From Paenalcaligenes hermetiae (GTDB taxonomy: Bacteria > Pseudomonadota > Gammaproteobacteria > Burkholderiales > Burkholderiaceae_B): a stretch of DNA of 64,000 nt. How positions within the stretch are numbered: the first letter of the stretch is position 1; every line of letters begins with the position of its first letter. The position numbers were made by a program, and so were the translations under genes. The stretch is taken from positions 1 through 64,000 of the forward strand of contig NZ_BAABKD010000001.1 of NCBI RefSeq assembly GCF_039543645.1, read 5' to 3'. Of the stretch, positions 24,627 to 33,903 are shown one piece after another. Below the pieces are notes generated by a model that was given only the letters and a program-made list of their open reading frames with translations, was not told the origin of the DNA and did no database searches.

Positions 24627-26270
24627 ATGGCTGCAAAGCAAGTTTATTTTGGTGACGACGCCCGCACCCGTATTGTACGTGGTGTAAACATCCTAGCTAA
24701 CGCGGTAAAAACCACCATGGGCCCCAAAGGCCGTAACGTGGTGCTAGACCGTGCATTTGGTGCTCCTACTGTAACCAAAGACGGTGTATCCGTTGCCAAG
24801 GAAATTGAACTCAAAGACAAGTTTGAAAACATTGGTGCCCAGCTCGTTAAAGAGGTGGCTTCTAAAACCTCTGATAACGCTGGTGACGGTACCACGACAG
24901 CTACCGTTCTTGCACAAGCTATTGTCGAAGAAGGGCTAAAATACGTAGCGGCAGGCATCAACCCCATGGACCTCAAACGTGGTATTGATAAAGCCGTAGC
25001 CGTAACTGTCGAAGAGCTGCGCAAGCTCTCTCGCCCCTGCGCAACCTCTAAAGAAATCGCACAGGTAGGCTCTATCTCTGCTAACAGCGACGCATCCATT
25101 GGTCAGATCATTGCTGACGCCATGGACAAAGTCGGTAAAGAGGGTGTTATTACTGTTGAAGACGGTAAATCCCTAGAGAACGAACTGGATGTCGTAGAAG
25201 GGATGCAGTTTGACCGCGGTTACCTCTCCCCCTACTTCATTACCAATACCGAAAAACAGGTTGCTGTACTTGAGAACCCCTACATCTTGATTTTCGATAA
25301 GAAAATCAGCAACATCCGCGATCTCTTGCCTATCCTTGAGCAAGTGGCTAAAGAGAGCCGTCCTCTCTTGATCATTGCGGAAGACGTAGAAGGCGAAGCA
25401 CTCGCTACACTCGTTGTTAACAACATCCGCGGCATCCTCAAAGCCACTGCCGTTAAAGCCCCTGGCTTTGGTGATCGTCGTAAAGCGATGCTAGAAGATA
25501 TCGCTATCCTCACTAACGGTACCGTTATCTCCGAAGAAACCGGTATGACCCTAGAGAACGCGAATATCTCGCACCTAGGTCAAGCAGTTCGTGTAGAAGT
25601 CGGCAAAGAAAACACCACCATCATTGATGGTGCAGGTGACAACGCTTCTATCGAAGCACGTGTAAAACAAATCCGTGCTCAGATCGCTGAAGCCACCTCT
25701 GACTACGATCGCGAAAAACTCCAAGAGCGTGTGGCTAAACTCGCTGGTGGTGTGGCAGTGATCCGCGTTGGTGCTGCTACCGAAGTCGAGATGAAAGAGA
25801 AAAAAGCACGTGTAGAAGACGCTCTACACGCTACTCGTGCCGCTGTCGAAGAGGGTATCGTTCCTGGTGGTGGTGTAGCACTTATCCGTGCTCGCAAAGC
25901 CGTTGCCGCTCTTTCTGCTGACAACATCGACCAAGAGGCCGGTATCAAGCTCGTATTACGCGCTATCGAAGCCCCCTTACGCACTATCGTAAGCAATGCT
26001 GGTGAAGAAGCTAGCGTAGTTGTTAACGCTGTTGCGGAAGGTGAAGGTAACTACGGTTACAACGCTTCTACTGGTGAGTACGGTGACCTCGTGGCTCAAG
26101 GTGTTCTTGACCCAACCAAAGTCACTCGCACCGCGCTACAAAATGCGGCTTCCGTAGCAAGCTTGCTGCTCACCACTGAAGTCGCTGTAGCTGAAATCCC
26201 TGAAGAAAAACCCGAAGCCGGTATGCCTGATATGGGTGGTATGGGCGGTATGGGTGGTATGGGCTTCTAA
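24627..26270 (+). CDS. groEL: Chaperonin GroEL
   Basis: GroEL is the 60-kDa chaperonin. The 547 residues show the family blocks: TMGPKGRNVVLD near the start, GDGTTTATVLAQ around residue 86, the apical domain, and the C-terminal Gly-Gly-Met tail. There are 49 bases between groES and groEL. Confidence 0.99.
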   Translation: MAAKQVYFGDDARTRIVRGVNILANAVKTTMGPKGRNVVLDRAFGAPTVTKDGVSVAKEIELKDKFENIGAQLVKEVASKTSDNAGDGTTTATVLAQAIVEEGLKYVAAGINPMDLKRGIDKAVAVTVEELRKLSRPCATSKEIAQVGSISANSDASIGQIIADAMDKVGKEGVITVEDGKSLENELDVVEGMQFDRGYLSPYFITNTEKQVAVLENPYILIFDKKISNIRDLLPILEQVAKESRPLLIIAEDVEGEALATLVVNNIRGILKATAVKAPGFGDRRKAMLEDIAILTNGTVISEETGMTLENANISHLGQAVRVEVGKENTTIIDGAGDNASIEARVKQIRAQIAEATSDYDREKLQERVAKLAGGVAVIRVGAATEVEMKEKKARVEDALHATRAAVEEGIVPGGGVALIRARKAVAALSADNIDQEAGIKLVLRAIEAPLRTIVSNAGEEASVVVNAVAEGEGNYGYNASTGEYGDLVAQGVLDPTKVTRTALQNAASVASLLLTTEVAVAEIPEEKPEAGMPDMGGMGGMGGMGF

Positions 26271-26322
26271 TTGGCTCATGCTTCTCGCGCTGGCTAAGAC
26301 CAGCGCACCAATGACGCACATT

Positions 26323-26352
26323 AAGCCTCTGCATTTTTGCAGGGGCTTTTTC
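26323..26352 (+). terminator. Intrinsic terminator of groEL
   Basis: AAGCCTCTGCA and TGCAGGGGCTT form an 11-base-pair stem (one T-G pair) with a short T-loop, followed by TTTTTCG. Confidence 0.88.
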
Positions 26353-26398
26353 GTTCTGCACGTATAATACTCACATTCCTTATTCATGAGTGTGTATG

Positions 26399-27226
26399 AT
26401 GACTTTTACCGAACAACTACAAAACGCTTGGGCACAGCAAAATTCCTTGCTCACTCTGGGTTTAGACCCAGATCCTCGGCGCTTTCCCCCACATTTACAA
26501 CATTCTAAAACAGCAATTTTTGATTTTTGTACAGGGATCGTGGATGCATGTGCTCCGTATGTGAGCGCCTTTAAACCCCAAATCGCCTATTTTGCTTCGT
26601 CTCAGGCCGAGTCACAGCTAGAGGCTCTTTGTGCTTATATTAAAGACAAATACCCCACACTACCTATTATTTTAGATGCCAAACGGGGGGACATCGGCTC
26701 CACAGCACGCCACTATGCCATCGAGGCTTTTGTGCGATACGGAGCAGATGCCGTTACGGTTAATCCTTATATGGGTACGGATTCCATCGAGCCATATTTT
26801 GAGTGGCCAGATAAAGGCGTCATCATTTTGTGTCGCACTTCTAACCCCGGTGGATCGGATTTACAGTTTATGACGCTCGCGGATGGAACTCCGCTTTACT
26901 TGCATGTGGCAAAACTTGCCGCAAAAAAATGGAATACGCATGGCCAATGTGGTTTAGTAGTTGGGGCGACTTTCCCCAATGAAATTGCCAAAGTGCGAGA
27001 GGTCGTGGGTGATATGCCTTTGCTCGTACCAGGTATCGGTGCCCAAGGCGGTGATATTCCTGCTACCGTCAAAGCTGGGTTAACGGCTCAAGGCACCGGC
27101 ATGATGATTAACTCTTCCAGAGCCATTTTATATGCCAGCGCCAAAGAGGACTGGCAACAAGCCGCTGCCCAAGTCGCTCAATCTACCCGCGATGCCATCA
27201 ATGCCGCACGTGCCGCTATTTACTGA
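26399..27226 (+). CDS. pyrF: Orotidine 5'-phosphate decarboxylase
   Basis: PyrF makes UMP from OMP, the last step of pyrimidine synthesis. At about 275 residues it is the longer type 2 form. The catalytic Lys lies in ILDAKRGDIGSTARHYA, and the N-terminal LTLGLDPDPRRFP and CRTSNPGGSDLQ blocks are typical. The start could be either of two adjacent ATGs (26396 or 26399). A TATAAT -10 box lies at 26363-26368. The 3' end overlaps pncC by seven bases. Confidence 0.94.
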   Translation: MTFTEQLQNAWAQQNSLLTLGLDPDPRRFPPHLQHSKTAIFDFCTGIVDACAPYVSAFKPQIAYFASSQAESQLEALCAYIKDKYPTLPIILDAKRGDIGSTARHYAIEAFVRYGADAVTVNPYMGTDSIEPYFEWPDKGVIILCRTSNPGGSDLQFMTLADGTPLYLHVAKLAAKKWNTHGQCGLVVGATFPNEIAKVREVVGDMPLLVPGIGAQGGDIPATVKAGLTAQGTGMMINSSRAILYASAKEDWQQAAAQVAQSTRDAINAARAAIY

Positions 27227-27774
27227 TCAGAAGAGCCGGGAGCAAAATCGGTAGACGTGGCTAAATGGGGGTTGATTAAATCTAAGGCTTTTTGTAATGC
27301 AAACAACACGGCTTGCTGCCGGACTTGATGACGATCTCCCTCAAACACCACAGTCAGTGCGTGGGCGACAACGCCCTCGCCTACGCGCCGAGCGAAACCA
27401 AAACAAACCATACCAACCGGCTTACCGGGGGTGGCTCCAGAAGGGCCAGCGATACCAGTGGTTGATAGTGCTATATCCGCCGCGGCGCTCATCCCTAATA
27501 CCCCTCGAGCCATCTCCATCGCCGTCTGTTCACTGACGGCGCCATATTTATCTAAGGTATCTGGATTGACCCCCAGCTCTTGCTGTTTGGCTTGATTACT
27601 GTAAGTGATATAACCCCGATCAAACCACTGACTAGAGCCACTGACTGCTGTTAAAGCCGCCGCTAATAATCCCCCAGTACAAGACTCTGCGGTGGCTACT
27701 ACTAGCCGATGCTGTAGCAATGCGGTTGCCAACGTCGAAGTTGACTCATCAAACAAGGCTAAATGGTGTGTCAT
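27220..27774 (-). CDS. pncC: Nicotinamide-nucleotide amidase PncC (CinA C-terminal type)
   Basis: PncC hydrolyses nicotinamide mononucleotide to nicotinate mononucleotide in NAD recycling. It has about 184 residues and carries the family motif VVATAESCTGGLLAAALT, with the nucleophilic serine, and STTGIAGPSGATPGKPVG. The ATG at 27774 follows AGGAG by five bases; an earlier ATG lies inside pgpA. It is the last gene of the ribB-to-pncC cluster. Confidence 0.92.
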   Translation of the reverse strand: MTHHLALFDESTSTLATALLQHRLVVATAESCTGGLLAAALTAVSGSSQWFDRGYITYSNQAKQQELGVNPDTLDKYGAVSEQTAMEMARGVLGMSAAADIALSTTGIAGPSGATPGKPVGMVCFGFARRVGEGVVAHALTVVFEGDRHQVRQQAVLFALQKALDLINPHLATSTDFAPGSSDQ

Positions 27775-27782
27775 GGTGGCTC

Positions 27783-28286
27783 CTATAGCCATAACGCGAC
27801 TAAATAGAGAAATAAAAGACTGTAGCCGGCGGCTAATATATCGTCTAACATCACTCCAAACCCGCCCCCTACTTTTTGATCAAAAAACCGAATGGGTGGA
27901 GGTTTGATAATATCAAAGAGCCTAAACGCCCCGAAAGCAAGCCCCTGCATCCACCACGCAGGCGTTGGTAAAAGCCATAAAACCAACCAAAAGGCGACGG
28001 CCTCATCCCACACCATCCCCCCATGATCCGATACTCCAAGCTCATCCCCAGAAAGCTGACAAGCCCAAACACCGATGGCAAAAGCCAAGCCCAAAAAGAG
28101 CGACATAGCGCCCAAAGGGATAAATTGCAACACGAGTAGCCACACCGCCCATGCCCATAGGGTTCCCCAGGTGCCCGGCGCAGGGTAGATCGCGCCAGAC
28201 CCCATCCCAAAAGCAATGATTCGCCAAGGTTTAGCGTAAATCCACGCGAGATTTGGCCGTAAAGAAGTGGAAGAAGAGGTCATCAT
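27783..28286 (-). CDS. pgpA: Phosphatidylglycerophosphatase A
   Basis: PgpA dephosphorylates phosphatidylglycerol phosphate in the inner membrane. The 167-residue protein has FGMGSGAIYPAPGTWGTL near the start, VSDHGGMVWDEAVAFW with the conserved Asp/Glu pair, and several membrane helices. Its start overlaps the thiL stop in ATGATGA, so the two are coupled. Confidence 0.94.
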   Translation of the reverse strand: MMTSSSTSLRPNLAWIYAKPWRIIAFGMGSGAIYPAPGTWGTLWAWAVWLLVLQFIPLGAMSLFLGLAFAIGVWACQLSGDELGVSDHGGMVWDEAVAFWLVLWLLPTPAWWMQGLAFGAFRLFDIIKPPPIRFFDQKVGGGFGVMLDDILAAGYSLLFLYLVALWL

Positions 28287-29254
28287 GCAGAAAAATGATC
28301 AAAACCGCCCTGAGCGGGTAAGTTCAAGGCTTGTCCCGACGCGTCAACAACGACCAAACCAGGCTCTGGCACCACTGTGCCGATACGCGTCAGCCGGATT
28401 TGATGCTGGGCAGCAAGGTCTAACAAATAAGCACGCTCTGTTGGGGGCGCCGTAAAACACAACTCAAAGACATCCCCCCCAGCGAGGACGGCAGCTTGTT
28501 GTAATGCCGGCGCTACGCCCCGCAGCGCTGGATGCATGGGTAAGTCTGCCCATGACACCTGCGCACCACAATGACTGGCCGTCAGTATATGGGAAAGATC
28601 TTGTAAAAAGCCATCAGAAATATCGATAGCTGCATGAGCATGCCCCAACAAATGGGGCGCAAAAGCATAAGGGGGAAGAGGGCGCTCAAGAGCAGAACGC
28701 GTTTGTTCCAAGCGCTCTGCATCCATAGGCAAGCGCTGAGTCAAATAACGCAAGGCCAGATCGGCAGCACCCAATGTGCCGGTGATCCAAATATCATCCC
28801 CAGCTCGGGCTAGATCTCGGCGCAAAGCCTGCGTAATAGGAACCTCGCCAAAAATAGTGAGTGTGATGGTTACAGCATAGGGATGACGAGTCGTATCCCC
28901 ACCTATTAATGGGCAGTTAGACTGTGCTGCTAACGCATGCAGGCCAGAGCTAAATGCTTGCAGCCACTGGGGATCAACCTGCGGTAATGCTAAGGCCAGT
29001 ACACAACCTTTAGGCTCTGCGCCCATTGCACAAAGATCAGAAAGATTAACCGCTAAGCTTTTGTGTCCCAAATCGTAGGGATCTACATCACTAAAAAAAT
29101 GCTGCCCTTCGATAAGGGTATCTGTGCTTACCGCCAGCTGATACCCTGGACGTACCGAAAACAGAGCGCAATCATCGCCCACGCCAACATAGCCCTCTGG
29201 GGCGGCCCGATGAAAAAATGTCTGGATTACATCGAATTCATTTAAAGCCGCCAT
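28283..29254 (-). CDS. thiL: Thiamine-monophosphate kinase
   Basis: ThiL phosphorylates thiamine phosphate to the active pyrophosphate. The 323-residue protein has GVGDDCALFSV, VNLSDLCAMGAEP and AIDISDGFLQDLSHIL, which carry the metal- and ATP-binding residues. It lies between nusB and pgpA, the order seen across proteobacteria. Confidence 0.95.
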   Translation of the reverse strand: MAALNEFDVIQTFFHRAAPEGYVGVGDDCALFSVRPGYQLAVSTDTLIEGQHFFSDVDPYDLGHKSLAVNLSDLCAMGAEPKGCVLALALPQVDPQWLQAFSSGLHALAAQSNCPLIGGDTTRHPYAVTITLTIFGEVPITQALRRDLARAGDDIWITGTLGAADLALRYLTQRLPMDAERLEQTRSALERPLPPYAFAPHLLGHAHAAIDISDGFLQDLSHILTASHCGAQVSWADLPMHPALRGVAPALQQAAVLAGGDVFELCFTAPPTERAYLLDLAAQHQIRLTRIGTVVPEPGLVVVDASGQALNLPAQGGFDHFSA

Positions 29255-29266
29255 AGAAAGACCTCA

Positions 29267-29770
29267 TTAGGAGCGTTTTTGATTTCGACGCGCTTGGTAT
29301 TTTTTAAATTCGGCGGGACGCACCTGTGCTGCAACCCGATCCAACACCCCATTAACGAACTTAAAGCCATCGGTACCACCAAAGGATTTAGCTAGCTCGA
29401 CGGCCTCGTTAATGGTTGCGCGGTAAGGGACTTCGGTGTGATGCACCAGCTCATAAGTGGCTAATAGTAATACCGCGTGCTCAATCGGCGATAAGTCGGT
29501 TAAATCGCGATCAATAAAAGGCTTGAACTGCTCCTGTAAGGAGGCAGCATCACGCATTACACCAAATAAAATGGTTTTATACCATTCCGTATCACAGGTA
29601 TCAAAGCCCTTTTCACCACGGATATGGGCATCAATAGAGCCCGATTCTTGCAGACCATCGGCACCACGAATCAACCACGCATAGATGCCCTGCAATGCAA
29701 AACCCCGTGCGCGGTGACGAGGTGTACCGCGCAGTTCGTCCTGTTCTTGTTCAACAGAATCAGTTTTCAT
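29267..29770 (-). CDS. nusB: Transcription antitermination factor NusB
   Basis: NusB binds boxA RNA with NusE and supports rRNA antitermination, so it acts on the leader seen at 34-48. I use the ATG at 29770 (167 residues); it lies within the last codons of ribH. The N-terminus RHRARGFALQGIYAWL and the later ELVHHTEVPYRATINEAVELAKSFGG are diagnostic. Confidence 0.94.
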   Translation of the reverse strand: MKTDSVEQEQDELRGTPRHRARGFALQGIYAWLIRGADGLQESGSIDAHIRGEKGFDTCDTEWYKTILFGVMRDAASLQEQFKPFIDRDLTDLSPIEHAVLLLATYELVHHTEVPYRATINEAVELAKSFGGTDGFKFVNGVLDRVAAQVRPAEFKKYQARRNQKRS

Positions 29771-30269
29771 CGTCAAAATCTTCGTCCTCGTCATCAAATT
29801 CTTCGTCGCTAGGCTCAAGCAAAGCCAATAGGTTTGCCATTTCTACAGCTGCACGGGCACAATCACGCCCCTTTTCCTCTACGCGAGCCTGAGCTTGCGC
29901 TTCGTTTTCTACAGTAAGAATACCGTTGGCAATGGGCAAGCCTGTGCCAATGGAAACGCGAGCAATCGCCGAAGCGCTTTCATTGCTGACGACCTCAAAG
30001 TGATAGGTCTCACCACGCACGACCGCACCAAGAGCAATAAGGGCATCGAACTCGGTGGTTTCAGCCATCTGAATAATCGCTACGCCAATCTCGAGTGCGC
30101 CAGGAACTGAAAACACAGTAATGTCCTGAGGATCAACCCCAAGCTTAATGAGCTCGTCTAGGCAAGCTTCTTGCTGCGCTAAGCCAATTTCCTCGTTAAA
30201 ACGAGCGCGTACAATACCAATATGTAGGCCTTCGCCGTTTAAATCGGGTTCAACAATATAGGGCTTCAT
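29760..30269 (-). CDS. ribH: 6,7-Dimethyl-8-ribityllumazine synthase
   Basis: RibH condenses the RibB and pyrimidine products to lumazine, the step before riboflavin. The core (VRARFNEEIG, FSVPGALEIGV, ALGAVVRGETYHFE, PIANGILTVE) is complete by about residue 145. The protein then runs into an acidic tail of about 20 residues, mostly Asp and Glu, that is not part of the usual fold. The coding of this tail overlaps the nusB start. Confidence 0.95.
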   Translation of the reverse strand: MKPYIVEPDLNGEGLHIGIVRARFNEEIGLAQQEACLDELIKLGVDPQDITVFSVPGALEIGVAIIQMAETTEFDALIALGAVVRGETYHFEVVSNESASAIARVSIGTGLPIANGILTVENEAQAQARVEEKGRDCARAAVEMANLLALLEPSDEEFDDEDEDFDDEN

Positions 30270-30288
30270 GGATAAACTCCAAATAAAA

Positions 30289-31440
30289 TTAAGCAGAGGG
30301 CTCGGTCAAGTAGCCCGTTACGGTTAGAGCAAAGCCAGTCATACTTGGCATTTTACGAGGGCGAGCTAACAAACGAGCCTTGCCCACGTTAAGATCGCGT
30401 AATATTTGGGCGCCAATTCCGTATGTACGTAAATCGTAGCGATGTGCCGCCGTTTTAGATTCAGTTTGGGGCTGGCCACTACGCAATTGGAATTGTTCGA
30501 ATATTTTATCCTCTGACCCCTGACAATTTAACATAACAACCACCCCGGATTCTGACTGGGAAATGGTTTTTAAAGCATCAGGAATGCTCCAGCTATGGTC
30601 ATTGCTGTCTGCGCACAACAGATCCAAAACTGTCGTAGGTTCGTGTACGCGCACTAGGGTTTCTGTATCGGCTTGTATTTTACCGTGAACCAAAGCCAAA
30701 TGGGGGGCCCCAGATGCCAGGTCTTTGTAACCTATCGCTTGAAACGTTCCCCACGGCGTCGTCATGTCTTGCTCAAACAAGCGCTCGACCATGGATTCAT
30801 GAGCGCTACGATATTGAATTAAATCAGCAATCGTACCGATTTTTAAATGGTGCTGTTTAGCGAATTCGAGCAGTTGCGGTAGGCGCGCCATGGTGCCATC
30901 TGGATTTAAAATCTCACAGATTACCGCTGCCGGTGTCAGCCCCGCCATACGAGTTAAATCACAACCGGCTTCTGTATGCCCGGCACGCACTAAGACCCCG
31001 CCATTAACGGCCTTTAGGGGGAAAATATGCCCTGGTTGTACTAAATCAGAGGGGCGCGCATCACGAGCGACCGCCGCTCGTACTGTTTTTGCTCGGTCAG
31101 CGGCGGAAATACCAGTCTCCACCCCTTCGGCGGCTTCGATTGACACCGTAAAATTTGTGCCAAATCGTGTACCATTGCGTACGGCCATCAATGGCAAATC
31201 CAATTGTTGGCAACGCTCTTCGGTAAGGGTTAGACAAACGAGACCACGCCCATGGGTCACCATAAAGTTAATGGCCTCAGGGGTAACGAATTCGGCCGCC
31301 ATGACCAAATCGCCCTCGTTTTCACGGTCCTCCTCATCCACCAAAATAACCATACGCCCAGCACGTAGCTCGGCCACAATTTCGGTAATAGGAGAAATAT
31401 CGGATATATCGTTATTAGGGGTTTCTGTATGCTGACTCAT
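30289..31440 (-). CDS. ribB: 3,4-Dihydroxy-2-butanone 4-phosphate synthase fused to a degenerate RibA-like domain
   Basis: The N-terminal half (about residues 15-215) is an intact RibB with VDEEDRENEGDLVMAAE, the catalytic acidic loop, and GHTEAGCDLTRMAGL. The C-terminal half (about 220-380) resembles GTP cyclohydrolase II and keeps YDLRTYGIGAQILRDL. It lacks the zinc-binding cysteine cluster and the EGRGIG active-site block, so it should not hydrolyse GTP. Such proteins are known as RibBX. A true ribA must be elsewhere. No FMN riboswitch is visible upstream. Confidence 0.92.
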   Translation of the reverse strand: MSQHTETPNNDISDISPITEIVAELRAGRMVILVDEEDRENEGDLVMAAEFVTPEAINFMVTHGRGLVCLTLTEERCQQLDLPLMAVRNGTRFGTNFTVSIEAAEGVETGISAADRAKTVRAAVARDARPSDLVQPGHIFPLKAVNGGVLVRAGHTEAGCDLTRMAGLTPAAVICEILNPDGTMARLPQLLEFAKQHHLKIGTIADLIQYRSAHESMVERLFEQDMTTPWGTFQAIGYKDLASGAPHLALVHGKIQADTETLVRVHEPTTVLDLLCADSNDHSWSIPDALKTISQSESGVVVMLNCQGSEDKIFEQFQLRSGQPQTESKTAAHRYDLRTYGIGAQILRDLNVGKARLLARPRKMPSMTGFALTVTGYLTEPSA

Positions 31441-31530
31441 GACTGTCCTGCTTGAATAATTTCCTCTATTTTAGCCCCGTATCATCAATTAGGTACAATT
31501 TCTCTTAATTTAATGCTGTGATTTCTTTTT

Positions 31531-32361
31531 ATGTCGTCAACCGACGCTTTATCTATGCAAAATCCTCCCACTACTCCTGAAGGTGGGCGCCGACGTATTC
31601 AATCTATTGAAACCGGCCACCGCCTACTAGCCGCTCTGGTTAATGCCGCACGTCCGCTGCCACTGGGTGAGCTTGCCGCCGCAGCTGAAATGAGTTCGGC
31701 CAAAGCACACCCTTATCTCGTTAGCTTTATTAATGTTGGACTAGTGCGTCAAGACTTGGTCAGTGGGCACTATGAGTTAGGGCCTTTTGCCATGCAAATG
31801 GGGCTAATTAGCTTACAGCACTCAACTCCTTTACGTGTCGCGCAGCCTATCGTGACGGAAGCTGCTGCACGTATTGGGCATACCCTAGCCATCGCTGTGC
31901 TGGGCTCGCATGGGCCAACTATCGTGCATTTATCCGAGGCCAGTTATCCCGTCCACGTGAATATGCGAGCCGGCACAGTAATGTCAATGCGCTACACCGC
32001 TACGGGGCATGTTTTTGCAGCTTGGCTCGCCCCTAAGGTCACTCAGCATTATTTGCAGCGTGAATACGCCGATACCGCTCTATTGCGCAGTACGCATTTG
32101 GATTATGATGAGAGCGATTTTGATCAGCTTATACAAAAAATACGCAAGCAAGGCGCAGCACAAGCTCTGGGTAACCCGTTGCCCGGTATTGATGCCATTT
32201 CTGTACCGGTTTTTGATCACTCAGGTAATATTGTCTTGGCACTCACTAGCATCGGTCCGAGTGCCGTTTTTGATGTTAGCCTTGAGGGTCCCATTGCTCA
32301 TGCCTTATGGCAGTGCGCTCAGCAGATTTCTACCGCCTTAGGCCATACCCCAACCCCATAA
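31531..32361 (+). CDS. IclR-family transcriptional regulator
   Basis: A 276-residue regulator with an N-terminal winged helix-turn-helix (about residues 24-85, RRIQSIETGHRLLAAL and LGELAAAAEMSSAKAHPYL) and a C-terminal IclR effector domain (about 100-270). The effector is unknown and the adjacent CYTH/CHAD gene is not an obvious target. The next gene starts 12 bases after the stop, so the two may be co-transcribed. Confidence 0.9.
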   Translation: MSSTDALSMQNPPTTPEGGRRRIQSIETGHRLLAALVNAARPLPLGELAAAAEMSSAKAHPYLVSFINVGLVRQDLVSGHYELGPFAMQMGLISLQHSTPLRVAQPIVTEAAARIGHTLAIAVLGSHGPTIVHLSEASYPVHVNMRAGTVMSMRYTATGHVFAAWLAPKVTQHYLQREYADTALLRSTHLDYDESDFDQLIQKIRKQGAAQALGNPLPGIDAISVPVFDHSGNIVLALTSIGPSAVFDVSLEGPIAHALWQCAQQISTALGHTPTP

Positions 32362-32373
32362 TCAACAATCAAC

Positions 32374-33903
32374 GTGTTAGAACGAGAAATTAAACTTTTT
32401 ATTCCAGCGCCACACCGCGCCAACTTGCTGCAATATGTGCAGCAGTTTAGCCAAACTCAATCGATTGAGCTCGCCGCTCAGTATTACGATACGCCTCAAC
32501 GCTGTTTAGCGCAGCGTTACGCTGCCTTACGTTTACGTCGCGAGGGCCAGCAGTGGGTACAAACGTTAAAAATGCGGGGGACAGACGAACTCAGTCATTT
32601 GGAATATAACCACCCTCGCCCTGAGCCCTCCTTGGATTTACAGGTGTACCAAAACACCCCTGCTGCAACCTTGTTTGCCCAACTCGCAGCGCCCTTAGAA
32701 ATGCGCTATGAAACGCATGTGCAACGTACTCTTATTGAAATCAGGCAGAACCAAACCCTCATCGAAATTGCTTTAGATAACGGTGAAATTCGAGCCAAAC
32801 AAAATACCCTCCCTATTCATGAAGTCGAGTTCGAACTCAAACAAGGAGAGATGGCAGAGGTATTTGCCTTGGCCGAAGCGTGGTTAGTACGTTTTCATCT
32901 TTTGCTCGAATTGCGTACAAAATCCGAGCGTGGTGATGCCCTTTATGAATACGCTATCAAGCATCCGGTGGCCTTAAGCGGGCAAGACGCAGCGCTTGCG
33001 CTTGCTGCGCAACCCTATCGGCTACCCTCTGGATTTAAACCCGAAACAATGGATGTGCCTTCGCTCTATTATCAAGGAGCCAGCTTATTCTTGAGCCAAG
33101 TCATACGCAACGCGGCTTTTTTGGCGGGTGTGGACGATATGCAAGCGCCCCCGCAACAACAAGCCAGTTACTTAACGTTAATGCGCGTGGGAATGCGTCG
33201 CTTACGCTCTTGTCGTCAGCTTTTTAAACCTTGGCTCACCACAGCAGAAGTCGGACTAACACAACAACTACGAAAACACTATAAAGCGTTTGGGCAGTGG
33301 CGGGATAAAGATATGCTTTGGCTAGAACTACAGCCAAAGCTTATTGCTGCCGGTTTGCCCGCAGCCAAAAAGCTGGATCGACCCAACAGCAAAACGACCT
33401 CAGCCCTAGAGCTAGCCGCAAGTACCCCATACCAAAAGCTTTTACTGCAGCAGCTACGCCATTTCGTATTACAGCAATCCTTATTGGCACCTGCCCAGCA
33501 ACACCCCGCTGCCTTAGCGATACTCATCCAGCGTCTACAGCAGCTCTGGCAGCGAATCCAGCACCAAAGTCACGACTTTTTGCATCTAAACCCCAGTGCC
33601 CAACATGATTTACGCAATCAAATCAAACGATTACGTTATAACCTTGAGCTTTTTGGCTACAGCAATGAGCACCCTTTCTATGCCACGCTAGCTAAAGCCC
33701 AAGACCACCTTGGGGATTTGTGTGACGCCTATGTGGCCTATGACTGGTATACACAAAATGCAATGAATAAAGCGCAAAAACAGTTTGCCCAAACCTGGCT
33801 TAAGCAAAAAATCCAAAAATCGCTGCGTAAGAGTCAAAACACGTTGGTGCGGCTAGATCACCAACGTGCAACCTTATCCCTAGAGGAACTAATCCCCCAA
33901 TAG
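32374..33903 (+). CDS. CYTH and CHAD domain protein
   Basis: This 509-residue protein starts at a GTG. It has an N-terminal CYTH domain (about 1-200) with the signature E-x-E-x-K at residues 3-7 (EREIK) and a C-terminal CHAD domain (about 225-500) rich in conserved His and Arg (MRVGMRRLRSCRQLFKP, LRNQIKRLRYNLELFG). CYTH proteins hydrolyse triphosphates and CHAD helices bind polyphosphate, so a role in inorganic (poly)phosphate metabolism is likely. The 3' end overlaps ftsY by 15 bases. Confidence 0.9.
   Translation: MLEREIKLFIPAPHRANLLQYVQQFSQTQSIELAAQYYDTPQRCLAQRYAALRLRREGQQWVQTLKMRGTDELSHLEYNHPRPEPSLDLQVYQNTPAATLFAQLAAPLEMRYETHVQRTLIEIRQNQTLIEIALDNGEIRAKQNTLPIHEVEFELKQGEMAEVFALAEAWLVRFHLLLELRTKSERGDALYEYAIKHPVALSGQDAALALAAQPYRLPSGFKPETMDVPSLYYQGASLFLSQVIRNAAFLAGVDDMQAPPQQQASYLTLMRVGMRRLRSCRQLFKPWLTTAEVGLTQQLRKHYKAFGQWRDKDMLWLELQPKLIAAGLPAAKKLDRPNSKTTSALELAASTPYQKLLLQQLRHFVLQQSLLAPAQQHPAALAILIQRLQQLWQRIQHQSHDFLHLNPSAQHDLRNQIKRLRYNLELFGYSNEHPFYATLAKAQDHLGDLCDAYVAYDWYTQNAMNKAQKQFAQTWLKQKIQKSLRKSQNTLVRLDHQRATLSLEELIPQ

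Noticed and set aside
24644..25996. Several open frames antisense to groEL
   Set aside because: They are typical shadows of a highly expressed gene with biased codon use.
31441..31530. Possible FMN riboswitch upstream of ribB
   Set aside because: The 90-base gap is too short and lacks the conserved FMN aptamer blocks.
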